Of a stretch of 64,000 bases of DNA, positions 49,153-59,826 are shown piece by piece (position 1 is the first letter of the stretch; each line of letters opens with the position of its first letter). A program made the position numbers and the translations under genes. The DNA is from Kalaharituber pfeilii (lineage: Eukaryota > Ascomycota > Pezizomycetes > Pezizales > Pezizaceae): contig WHUZ01000015.1 of NCBI GenBank assembly GCA_015179045.1, positions 372,001-436,000 on the forward strand. The letters are read 5' to 3'. The notes under the pieces are model-generated. The model saw only the letters and a list, made by a program, of their open reading frames with translations. It had not been told where the DNA came from and did not search any database.

Positions 49153-50330
49153 ATGTTATGGACGGCTAGACCGTCATCAAAAAAAACAAATTCTAACGAC
49201 ATGACGACAGACAACATCATCAGATTACAAAATCATATGTCATCAAGCCACATGCGAATAATGACATACAAAAATCAACATAACTTGTTCTATCAGCAAG
49301 TTGTTGGTAAACTCAAGTACCTAATGCTAGGATCTCAGTCAGGCATTGCATTCTCGGTATCGACTTTAGGACGCTTCACTGGTCAACCTACGAATGAACA
49401 CCTACAGGCAGCAAAAAAGGACCATCTATATCTCAAGCATACCTCTACCAGTGGTCTACTATTTACAGCTCAAGAACCATATCATCTTACAGGGTATTCA
49501 GATTCAGATTGGGCAGGAGACAAAGATACTCGTAAATCGATTACTGGGTATGCTTACACAGTTGCTGGAGGAGCAATTAAACAATCGTGCTACAGACCTA
49601 TGAAATCCTGAAGAAACACAACTTTGCAAATTTTCTTGGGGCACAATTGTTGTAGATAGCTGCCACTTGGTACAAGATTCGTCTTCGGCAGTGTACAACT
49701 TTCTGAGAAGCGTGAGGAGCAATTTCTCCTAGGAACTTCTGCAACCCCGTTTCCCGATGGTGTCCAAAGTGTTGTTGCTATGTTTCGCCTTTTCAATCTG
49801 CGCGTGCAAATACAGAGATTGAAAACTGTATTAGCCAATGCCAGAGCACGACCGAAAACCTGACCGTACCTGTTACCCTGAGTGGTTACAATATTACGGC
49901 CACGCATGCTCAGCCCCTACAGTCTTAGGAGACTAGAATTGGGATCAGACCTACGAGATGCGGATTTGGAACCCATCGCCTCAGATTTGCCACCCTCCTG
50001 ATCAAAGGCAACGCCAGTCACTGTTGCATTGTCTACAACAGAAGCCGAATATATGGCAAGTATCTGAAGCATCGAAAGAATCCATCTGGCTACAACGCTT
50101 GATCAAAGAATTGCGGCTCGATCTCAACTCTGACTTCAACAATATTGATAACACCAGCTCGCTGAATCTTACCTACAATCCGATGCACCATGGAAGGATG
50201 AAGCATCTAGACATCAGGCATCAAGTATATATTCGTGATTGCAGAAGGACAAATTGTTGTCAATAAAATTGCAGGAAAGGAAAATCCGGCAGAGATTTTC
50301 ACAAGCTCTTCCAATTGTCAAGTTCATTAT
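49153..50330 (+). mobile_element. Copia reverse transcriptase C-end and RNase H fragment
   Basis: The frame 49153-49611 encodes the end of copia RT and the start of RNase H: YQQVVGKLKYLMLGSQSGIA, STLGRFTGQPTNEHLQAAKK, and LTGYSDSDWAGDKDTRKSIT. About 400 bp of foreign-looking sequence follow, then RNase H resumes in shifted frames near 50010 (VALSTTEAEYMA), 50070 (SKESIWLQRLIKELRLDL) and 50190 (GRMKHLDIRHQ), ending with QIVVNKIAGKENPAEIF near 50310. The catalytic YSDSDWAGD and TEAEYMA motifs are present, but the break and frame changes make it non-functional. The integrase and the RT active-site part are absent. Confidence 0.9.
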
Positions 50331-50529
50331 ATTTGCACATTTTTTAGGCCTGTCTCCGTGCGTGGGAATTTGCCTAGCAGTAATGAGGTTGCTATTAACT
50401 ATTGATCACAAGAAAGATTCCATCGATACAAAACTAAAACAGATATAAAAATTGATAAACAGCCATACAAAACCAAAAAAAATTAGATCAAACCGCGCAT
50501 GTGAGGGGTCGGCTTACCAATGAGTAATT

Positions 50530-50725
50530 TGTTTGCCGAAGGAGCTATTGAAGGGGCCGTCGGAGGCGCCACTGAAGGAGCTGCTGAAGGGGTCGTTGGA
50601 GGTGCCGTTGAAGGGGCCGCCGGAGGGGTCTTTGGCGGAGGGTGTCAGAGGGGCTGCTGGAAGGGAAGTGCGATTGATAGGGAGTGCGGAGGGGTTGTTG
50701 GAGGGGGTCAGTGGCGGATGGGTTC
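50530..50725. repeat. GC-rich minisatellite of GAAGG/GGAGG units
   Basis: A degenerate tandem array of about 21-24 bp units (consensus near gaaggggccgttggaggtgcc) lies between the copia and Helitron pieces. In the plus frame from 50520 it reads as EG(A/V)xxGA, for example EGAIEGAVGGATEGAAEGVV, and on the other strand as LQRPLQRxLQ. It is far more GC-rich than its surroundings. A small captured gene fragment or a DNA minisatellite are both possible; I see no evidence of translation. Confidence 0.8.
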
Positions 50726-50762
50726 AAGAGGTGGGGGGGTTGGCCGACTTTTCGAACTTACC

Positions 50763-52420
50763 TAAAAAATATCATTTACGACTACTGTTGACAGTTGTTC
50801 GAGGTGCAAGAAATTTCGAAGAGTTACGAACAGTCTGGATCATGGTTACGTACACATCAATCAAACATCCGCTCAGAGTTATACAATGGTTTAGCTGATG
50901 CAATACTAAGGCACTATATGGATACAAGTGCCTTAGGCCGTCGTGTTATTCTGCCTAGCAGCTTCACAGATTGACTCTATGGCTATTGTCCGTCAGTTCG
51001 GGCGTCCCTCGCTTTTCATCACTTTCACAGCTAATTCAAAATGGAAGGAGATTACACGCGAGTTACTACCTAAGCAAACTGCTACGGACCGACCTGACTT
51101 GGTTGCAGAGGTGTTTCACTTGAAGCAACAATTGCTCCATGAGATAAAACACTAGCATATCTTTGGACGGCATGTAGGGTGTGTATGGAACAATTGAGTA
51201 CCAGAAATGCGGGTTGGCGCATATGCATTTGTTGCTCTTCTTGCATCCCAATGACCGCTTTATCACTGCAGACCGAATAGATGGAATAATCTCCCTGAAA
51301 GGAATAGCGTTCAGAATGAGGTGCTTGGGAACGTTGTTACTTCTACAATGGTCCATGGCCCATGTGGTATAATCCCAACTTATCATGCACGACTGCTTCT
51401 TCACATAGTGTCTGGCTTCAAAAAAATGCTCGAAAGGATACCCACGTCCATTTCAGGTAGAAACGTTAATTCGCAAAGATGCCTGTCCGCTATATCGACG
51501 CCATCAATAACAATGATGCTATTCCTATCCCTCTCAATGATGGTATGGGTCGCCGCTAAAATGTCAAATGCGGTAATAGGTAGATTGTTCCATATAGTCC
51601 TTATCTGTCCAGGTGATACAAAGCACATAATAACGTTGAAGTATGTGCTACTATACATGCTACAGATCCATAAATATATACAGATAGGGCAACATTGCAG
51701 GATGACCTGGAGAATGAGATCAAATCAATACTTACAGGGACGGTATATTGGACATACAGAGGCTGTATAACGTTGTTTGAGTTCGATATGCATGAAGAGT
51801 TACCTCCGGTCATCCATGGCCACTTAGCCATCCACCTTCCTGGTGAACAGCCCGTCTATTTCGCAGAAGATATGCCAACTTGAAAACCTGATGGACATAG
51901 TTAAACAATGCCAGTCAACATTGATGGCCTTCTTCGTTATAATTCCGAAGTGCCGGAAGCTCGACAATACCTATACCAGGAGTTCCCTTCCCATTTCTTC
52001 TATAATCCAACATTATGGAAGTGGGCACCTAGGCAACGGGACACTATGTTATTAGTCGATGACATGTGCGAGGAAGAAGATCAAGAAGATATTCTTGCCG
52101 GTTCCATTTGTGGTATTCGCACACTCCAAAATCTTCAGCCTGAGGTGGAGAATTGTGACGATAGCATAGACTCGGACCCAAGGGTACAGGAGCAGGTTGC
52201 ATCCGGAGCCACGAAGCGGGTTTCGCAATAGGGCGCATTTATCACTGCAACCCATTTATGGGTGAAAAATATTATTTGCGGTTTCTGCTGACAGTTGTTC
52301 GAGGTGCAAGAGGTTTTGAAGAGCTGAGAACAGTCAGGGGCATCACGTATCCAGCCTTCCATCGGGCATGTCAGGCACTCAGTGTTCTTGTAAAAAGAAC
52401 TTGAAAATTGTTATGAAAGG
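50763..52420 (+). mobile_element. Helitron Rep (HUH) region, degenerate and rearranged
   Basis: This stretch encodes the rolling-circle replication initiator part of a Helitron, broken into several frames. From about 50865: SELYNGLADAILRHYMDTSA, GRRVILPSSFT, then AIVRQFGRPSLFITFTANSK and KEITRELLPKQTATDRPDLV, then IEYQKCGLAHMHLLLFLHP with the HUH metal-binding motif His-Met-His at 51220-51228. Further on are LQIHKYIQIGQH, the region of the catalytic Tyr in relatives, FEFDMHEELPPVIHGHLAIH, LPGEQPVYFAED, and after 52263 YYLRFLLTVVRGARGFEELR. The helicase domain is not seen. A second copy of the YxLRxLLTVVRGARxFEELR segment sits out of order at 50767-50836, fused to the front of this region. Many stops show the element is inactive. 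Confidence 0.85.
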
Positions 52421-54473
52421 GCCGTGCTCGTTCGAGTGGATAGTTCATGGTAAAGTACTCAAGCTGGGTATCGTGAAGTAGATATTTTAGTTGGCCCCAG
52501 TCTCTGAACCCCAAGATACTGACGCAATGGTTACTGCGTCAGTAAGCGAATTTAAACCTATACACATGTATCTCTTCAACTTCTAAATTAATTGCTCTCC
52601 AGCGTGCAGATATTTTTGTAATAGGATTAGGCAGAGGTGCAAATAACTCTACATCGTGACTGAGATTACTCCCTAGTAAAGTTTATTGCAGTAGATCACG
52701 TCCTTACGATCTTCTTCCCTGTTTCCACATCGAGATCCAGGAATTGGCGCCCGTTGGTGTGGCATGGGAATCATATGTGGCATGTGAGGACGTGATGGAG
52801 AGTGCAGTACTGGACAGCGCGGATAATGAGGACGACATGTACCTGTTGACAGCATCCACCGATCTGTTCACGCATGAATCCATCAAGCGGACCCATGGAG
52901 TCGTCTATCTGTCTGTTGTTTTGTCCGAATTTACTGGCTCATTCTATATTGTTTTATCTCTGCTTTATTCTCTTGCATTTTTTGTTCTTTCGAATGTACG
53001 TATATATACTATAGATGAATAGACCTATTTACACATGAAGCTTAGATATCCCAACTACAAAATCGGCTTATTACCATTAGATAGATCTAGAGTTACTCTA
53101 TTGATCTACGCTACTTACAAGGTTCTTGCTGCTCTGGGCGTTGAGAAATGCGTTAAAATCAACTTTGAATACCCTGTGCCACACCCACATGTACTTACTG
53201 AGTTAGGCAGCACATTCTGGCTCTGCAATGTGCATCACTCCCCATGGGGGGTGTTGCACTGTGTTTCATCTATTAAGAGATGTATAGCAAGTCCCATGGG
53301 TGACCCTGCAAATTTGTATCCTGGTGCTCAACTCCGGACTACATTTACTCCAAGATACATGTAACAGATTTCGTCACTGCTGCGGCGTTCAAAGCAAGCG
53401 TTGAATGTTCACTGTGGTCTGCGGTATTTCCATAATTTCCAAGACCTCGGCAACGACGAGACTAGTCATACTCTGAGTTTACCACATAACTGGACCATCA
53501 TTCAGTCAAGAGCTGATGATCGGTCATTCATTTCCTTTTTGAGTTTTATATCCCAGCCGCAAGCAATATACTGTATAGAGCATCACCAACAGGACACCTT
53601 GAATAAGAGAAGCCAATTAGAAACGGGTGAATAAACAAACACAGGCATCACCCTGTTCTCGAAGACAGCATCATTCCCTCAAGATTGATCCAGCTAGATT
53701 GTATTAGTGTCATGTTTCTCGAGATTTCATATTCCGTAAGCAACCTTCATCTGATCAGCTGCTCAGTTGGTTGAGCTAGCATTACTGTATGTAGTTATTA
53801 TGGAGTGGTAAAATACCTTCACGCATTACACACAAAGAACCGCGATATTTGTAAACAAAGTTTGAACCTGATACGCCTATGTCTCCAAGAAAGCCGCACT
53901 CTAGCGGCAGCTGTACATGTGCAGACGCGATGCTGGTCATCTCACCCGTCCTGCTTGTATCAGATCCCATGTATGTGAGATGCAAGCAATCTAGAGATGA
54001 AAGCAGAGGCTGGTATAGCCAGGTACAATATTGACCTAGGATCACTTATTCTGCCCCCATTGCTCTTAGCAACTCGCTTGAGATTCGCATTTATAACTGT
54101 GAGTGCTCAATTACAATTTAAGCTCAGCGGCGATAATAGACGAGAGTTCGTTTATGATATATCGGGAACCCCTCGTTGTAGATATGGGCTGTGACAGTAC
54201 GGGTATAGCGGACGCATCTCTCTGACACTGCCTTAGTCCGTTCACAGCCCTAGCAATGTTCCAAGGCTGATGACCTGCACCACCATACGAAGCTAGGAAG
54301 TTGGAAGCAACCCCCATCGCAGCGCGTATCACAGATACGAGCCCATGCGCCCTCCAGCTGAACTTGGCCAACAAGCCGCAAGCAGCAACACCAGCAGCCT
54401 CTGCAACTTGTGATTCGACGAAGGCATGCGGCGTCAGGCACGCTACTCTAGCCTTATTGCCTTTCTCCATTTT

Positions 54474-54511
<38 letters not shown>

Positions 54512-55395
54512 TTCCCCTTCATATCGACCGTAAATGAGTATTTGACACGGTCTGGCTGCTGTGCTGGAGAGTTCATTGAGATGATTAAATATGGACGCCT
54601 GTCCTGGAGAACGTGTGTTAACCCTATGAACATCCTTGCCTGCCCAAACGAAGTAATAGCCAGTGGAACTGTGAATAAACTGATTGACTCTCGCCGTAAC
54701 TGAATACTGGCTGCACACTGCACACTGCACACTGCACACTACACTGGTGCCGACTCGCTCAATTGGCCCGCAGAAAAAGCTTCGCTCACGCGCACGCTGC
54801 CTGCCTCTGTGCAGACAGGCAGCCCGAATCCGACAATCGCCGCCGGAACGAGTGGTGGACAGCGCAGCTCGACGCTTCTCATTGCGTTAACGTTCTGGGC
54901 CTAACCTACGCACGGCGCACACGTCGAAGAGCGTTACAGGAGAGCCCAGCCGACCAACGAGACAGCGGCAGCAGTCCGGTGGGGCTCTGCCAGGGAATAA
55001 CTGTGTTTGGTCTGGTTGAAGCTGCGTTGCTGCGTTGCTCGGGAGCGCGCCCTTATAACACAGAGCGTCGGCCGTACAGAATCGGAAAGTCCTGTCTGCC
55101 TGCCGTTAAAGCGGACATCGGTATCGCTGCGTGCGCTTGCTAGTGAGCTTCCGCCCGCAGTGACTCCCTTGCACAACACCGGGTAGCATTATACTCCCCT
55201 TGCACAACACAGGGCAGCCATTATTACCCCCCTCCCCCCCTCCCCCCCTCGTCCCCGCCCCATTAAACTCCGTTGCCTGCACATATCATCGGGCTGCCAT
55301 TCAGCCTTCTCGAAGTCTCCCCAGAACCTTCCTTCCCTTCGCCTGCCGCTCGCTACCCCCCTCCAGCAGCCTAGCGAGAAGAGAAGAGAAGCATA
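52421..55395. other. Gene-poor region, then GC-rich block upstream of cdc14
   Basis: No gene is supported from 52421 to 54700. The frames 52744-53022 and 53035-53364 (109 codons) are adjacent on the plus strand and protein-like in composition, but I recognise nothing in them. A moderately GC-rich piece (54290-54465) ends in a 30-base T run (54476-54505). A heptamer CACACTG is repeated about four times at 54714-54741. From about 54760 to 55120 the sequence is GC-rich with overlapping frames on both strands; the last 300 bp are C-rich and should be the promoter and 5' leader of the cdc14 gene. Confidence 0.5.
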
Positions 55396-56468
55396 ATGGA
55401 AACTCTACTTTCATCCGCGTTCGACCTGCTTTCGTCCTACGACCTGTTGCACATCCGCAAGGGACTAAGGCACCTGGAAGCCCTGCTGGCCAAGATGTGC
55501 CTGGCGCCGCACATCACCAAGGAAGTGGATGCTACAGGGACAGCGAAGAAGCCTGATGACCCAGTATACAGGGAATTCATAAAGCTACAGAACGGGTTCG
55601 AGTGGAACAGTTAGTTTCTCCCTATGCCCGTGCATGATCTCGGAGAAATCTGGAATATCTCGGCTGATCAGCGTATACATCGAGTAGTATCAATACGATT
55701 GATTGCTTGCCTGGAGAGGCTACTAGGGAAGAAGAGCAGTATGTATAGCCCTTCTGCTACATGAATCTGGCAAGAATGTGGCATGAGAATGTAGACAAGA
55801 TGTTGACGAGGGTGTGCAACAGGTGGACAGATTAATTCCTTGATCCTATCTTGCCTTGAGCTTCTCCAAGGCCTACTACTCCTCCACCCAAGTTCCCGGC
55901 AGCTATTTGCTCGGGAGGTTCACATGAATGTATGCTTCGAATCCGTCAGCCCTACATGCATTTGCGTAGAATTAATAAATGCTTGTGCCAGGTACTTCTT
56001 GATCTACTAGATGCAGGAAATAGTGCCTCTATACAATGTGCTGCACTTTTAACGCTCGTCAGTGCATTGCTTGATAGACCACAAAATACAAGGGTGAGGC
56101 CTTGCATGTCAACAGTTAGTGTTGCATTTAAAAACTGACCTATATCCCAGACGTTTGAGGCTCTAGAAGGGCTCCCAACAGTAACCTCACTTTTTAAGCG
56201 TCGTGATACTCCTCGAGATGTGAAACTAAAATGTCTCGAATTTCTCTATTTCTACCTGATGCCGGAGACGGCACCAATAGCATCTAAACCATCTACACCC
56301 CACCGTGAAGGACGGAAACGGGGTAGCTCCTCGAGTTCAACAAGCTCGTTCACGACACCACACTACATAAAAACGACAGAAGAGAAACAAAAACTGTTAG
56401 GAGAATGGTTAACGAATGTTGATGACCTGGTAGCTGATTTGAGGGAAGGGGGCCCCTTTGGTGTATAG
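55396..56468 (+). CDS. cdc14: Septation initiation network protein Cdc14 (Sid1 partner), 5 exons
   Basis: This is the fungal Cdc14 of the septation initiation network, the binding partner of the kinase Sid1 at the spindle pole body in fission yeast. It is not the Cdc14 phosphatase, which shares only the name. Exons 55396-55609, 55688-55738, 55823-55929, 55992-56093 and 56151-56468 keep phase and give 263 residues, near the usual length. Family landmarks are SYDLLHIRKGLRHLEALLAK, FIKLQNGFEWN, RLIACLERLLG, LLLLHPSSRQLFAREVHMN, LLDLLDAGNSASIQCAALLT, TFEALEGLPTVTSLFKRRDT and KLKCLEFLYFYLMPE. These are helical, armadillo-like segments. A Ser/Thr-rich linker (GSSSSSTSSF) precedes the C-terminal helix. 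Exon 2 is short (51 bp), and its acceptor was chosen because it alone restores the family sequence without a stop. The gene is intact and lies about 700 bp upstream of phosphomannose isomerase on the same strand. Confidence 0.93.
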
Positions 56469-57166
56469 GAAAGGAAAAGGCTGGGATTGGCGTTTCTTTG
56501 GGTCTAATGATTGTGTTTCATGTTTGGCGGGCACTAATTCGTCTTATCTATATGGCTTCTTGGGGGTAAACTGCTTTCTTCCTCTTTCCTATTTCTTGGG
56601 TTAAAAATCTGCTTACGATGGGTGTTTCTTGCTTTTGAGCTTTTTCCGTTTGGATTTCTACATTTTGGGAGAACTGGGAAACGGGAGCGCTTTGTTGGAA
56701 CGAGGAAGATAATGCGTAATATGTAGTACTTACGACATTGCTTTGCTTTGTTGCTTTTGGGCTGCTGGGGTCATAGCTTGGTGGGGCGTGGTGATCACGA
56801 ATGTATTGTAGAGTACAGAAAAGCCGAAGGGATAGGCGCAGACAGCATCGCATCGCATCGCATCGCATCGCATCTTGTGCATGAAACGAGACCAGTGCCA
56901 ATGAGCATTAGCATTCGGCGCGATGACGGGAGGATTTTGGGAGAATGACGCAAGTTGACAGGCGAGGTGCCTGCCAAGACGCTGCGCGCTGTGGTGCTTG
57001 CTGCGGGGAGTTCCAAACTTGCTTGCTGCTGCCCCTCTTTTCGTTGCACACCGTCTGATCTCCTCCCTCCATCCCAAGTGTCTTACGCAATTCAATTCGT
57101 GGAATCTCAACGTGTGCAACGAAAGGGTAAAGCTCAGGAGGAACAACTACCACCCAGCTAGACACA
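56469..57166. promoter_or_regulatory. Intergenic between cdc14 and PMI, with (GCATC)6
   Basis: About 700 bp hold the cdc14 3' leader and PMI promoter. A pentamer GCATC is repeated six times at 56845-56874, about 290 bp upstream of the PMI start. Overlapping frames on both strands here have no recognisable product. Confidence 0.55.
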
Positions 57167-58699
57167 ATGCTTGACGTGCCGCTCTATAGGCTGCAATGCG
57201 GTACGTAGCTAAGTATACTTGATGGTCCAAAAGGTTGAAGGTTCTCATGTTCAGGAGATTGTACTAATTGAAGTTTTCCTTGGAATTCTAGGTGCTAATT
57301 CGTACGATTGGGGTATGTAGCTACACTCGATTCCTCTTATTTCGAACTCGCCTCTGACAGCATTATCTCTTTGGTCGACTAGGCAAGCTCGGTTCGGACT
57401 CCGCAGCTGCACGCTTTGCTGCGGCGACCAAGTTCGAGATTGAGGAGGAGCAGCCATATTCTGAGGTACTATTGCAATTATATTCCGAGCAGTGCCTTCA
57501 ACTTCCTTTTCGACTGTTGATATAACTGACCAGGCAAACTTGTACAGCTATGGATGGGCACTCACCCTTCCAATCCCTCTAAAGAATTCTCTACCGGCAG
57601 GCCCTTGCATTTCTTGATTGAAACCAACCACGCGCTCGTGGGCTCCTCCGTGGCCTCCAAATACGGAAATAATCTTCCCTTCCTCTTCAAAGTTCTAAGC
57701 ATTCGCAAAGCCCTTTCCATCCAGGCGCATCCCGACAAGAAACTTGCTGAACGGCTCCATGCTGAGGACCCCAAGTACTATCCCGATGATAACCATAAGC
57801 CCGAGATGGCTATTGCGCTCACTGATTTCGACGGATTTTGTGGGTTCAGGCAGTTGGAGGAAATTGTGGTATTCTTGAAGGGTTTGCAACCACTAAGGGA
57901 TTTAATTGGTGACGAAGCCGCACAGGCGTTCATTTCCGCTGTCGAGGGCCGCGAGTTATCGACGAAAGATGACGATCTGGCGAGAAACAAAGGGGCATTG
58001 AAACAGCTCTACACATCCATTATGACCGTCCCCGACGACCACCTCAAGAAAACATGTGGAGCCCTCGTTGACCTCGCACGAACCAAGCCCGAATCCTTTC
58101 CCGGAGGAGGCGGAGTAGATGGAAAAGGCCTGGCCGAGCTAGTCCTCCGCCTCAACCAGCAGTTCCCGGATGACATCGGCATCTTCTGCACCTTCGTCCT
58201 AAACTACATCCGCCTCAAGCCTGGAGAGGCCATGTTCTTGCGGGCCAACGAGCCCCACGCGTATCTTTCAGGAGACATCATGGAGTGCATGGCCTCCTCC
58301 GACAACGTCGTCCGCGCTGGCTTCACGCCCAAATACAAGGACGTCAAGAACCTCGTTGCCATGCTTACGTACACGTACTGCCCTCCGCAATCACTCATCA
58401 TGTGCCCCATCCCGTACCCGAACACATCTCACACCTTACTCTACGACCCTCCGATCGAGGAGTTCAGCGTCATGAGAACGGATCTGCGGAAGGGAGAGAA
58501 GGAAGTCGTGCCAGGTGTGGAAGGACCAAGCATTTTGATTGTGACAAAGGGTGGGGGCAGACTGAGCGTAGGTGATAAGAAGAGCGAGGAGTTGAAGGAG
58601 GGGTGGGTGTTTTTCGTGGGAGCGACAGCAGAGACGGTACTCGAGGGTGGGGAGGAAGGATGTGTGGTTTACCGGGCATTTTGTGAGGTGAAGGCTTAA
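57167..58699 (+). CDS. Mannose-6-phosphate isomerase, type I, 4 exons
   Basis: Phosphomannose isomerase interconverts fructose-6-phosphate and mannose-6-phosphate in the cytosol and feeds GDP-mannose for glycosylation and wall mannan. Exons 57167-57200, 57292-57312, 57383-57465 and 57548-58699 keep phase and give 429 residues, the normal fungal size. Both type I signatures are present: YPDDNHKPE at about residues 121-129, and HAYLSGDIMECMASSDN followed by RAGFTPK. The zinc and active-site stretch QAHPDK and the NHKPE and EPHAY residues are intact. The N-terminal motif is spread over a junction: GANSYDWG. Exon 2 is a 21-bp microexon encoding most of it. The start ATG gives MLDVPLYRLQC, which fits the family. 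A continuous ATG frame from 57554 would lose the first 47 or so residues. The downstream gene is convergent. Confidence 0.97.
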
Positions 58700-59623
58700 G
58701 GATTGATAAGGGATGGTGGATGCTGAGGTTGGTGGATGAAAGAAGGATATTAATACTGAATGAATCTGAAAACACGGGAATTGGAGTAGTCGCTTGCCAT
58801 ACATAATCATATGCTATCGAGTGCTCCATTGTAGGAAATTGTTTCCAAACAAGCTTCCTCGGCTGACAGAACATGTTGCATTATCCACTGTAATTAATTA
58901 ATTTATTTTTTTATTTTTTTTTTATTTTATATTATTTTATTTTTTTTTTGTGTGTGTTTTTGTGTGTGTGTGTGTGCTACTTGCATGTTTCAAAAGCTTC
59001 AACTACAACTTCTTACCCTCATCTTTTAGACCCTTGCTGTAACGGTTTTTCCGAACATAACTATAACAACCTACTCGGCTACACACCAAGTCGTTTACGG
59101 AAGTACCTTGCAAGTATAATACCAAAAATATCCACCCCACTTCCCCCCACTTCCCCCACTTCCCCCCACTTCCAATTTGGTACAGATGCGCAATGTCCAC
59201 ACATTAAAAAAAAAAAAAAAATCATAATAGGAGTAAAAAATAAAAAGTTACTTGGTATATATATATATATAGCACATACTACATATTTTTCTATAGTTTC
59301 CATCCTGAGGCTGGGGTTTACACTTATAACTGTCAAGAAGAAGGGAACAAGTAAGTATATAAGCTACAATACAATAGCGTTAACAAATGATCCAAGTATA
59401 ACAAGTATAACAATTGCTTAGTTTTTTCACTGGCTACTGGTAACTTTATTCCCACTCTCAAACCGCGCGCAAACTAGGTAGCCTACTCCCCCGTAGCAAC
59501 TGCCAGGTATTAGAAGGAGAGATACCCTTTATATGCATATATGTAAATATATTTATAAATAGGTTTGTATTTAACACCCACACCAAATCAAACAAATCCA
59601 AATCCAGATAAATAAATTTAACA

Positions 59624-59661
<38 letters not shown>

Positions 59662-59826
59662 CATTTCCGCATGTCAAACCAAATCCCTGACCTTTCAAAA
59701 ACTAAAATTTCAAATATCCCTCGCAGACATATATATAAGTTCGAAACCTAAGAATTAACTACAAAAGAAAACAAAAAAAATAACTCCAATCAAATGTAAC
59801 TTCATCACTTTTTACTCCCCAAAACA
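58700..59826. other. Convergent 3' region with simple repeats
   Basis: About 1.1 kb lie between the 3' ends of PMI (plus) and the membrane-protein gene (minus). It holds T-rich sequence and a TG run (about 58949-58975), a short tandem of cccccactt words (59134-59173), an A run at 59206-59221, a TA run (about 59256-59271) and a 34-base A run at 59625-59658. No gene is supported. Confidence 0.7.

Noticed and set aside
54290..54505. Possible SINE ending in a poly-T run
   Set aside because: There is no clear pol III promoter boxes or target duplication, and the orientation of the T run does not settle which side is the body. Other copies would be needed.
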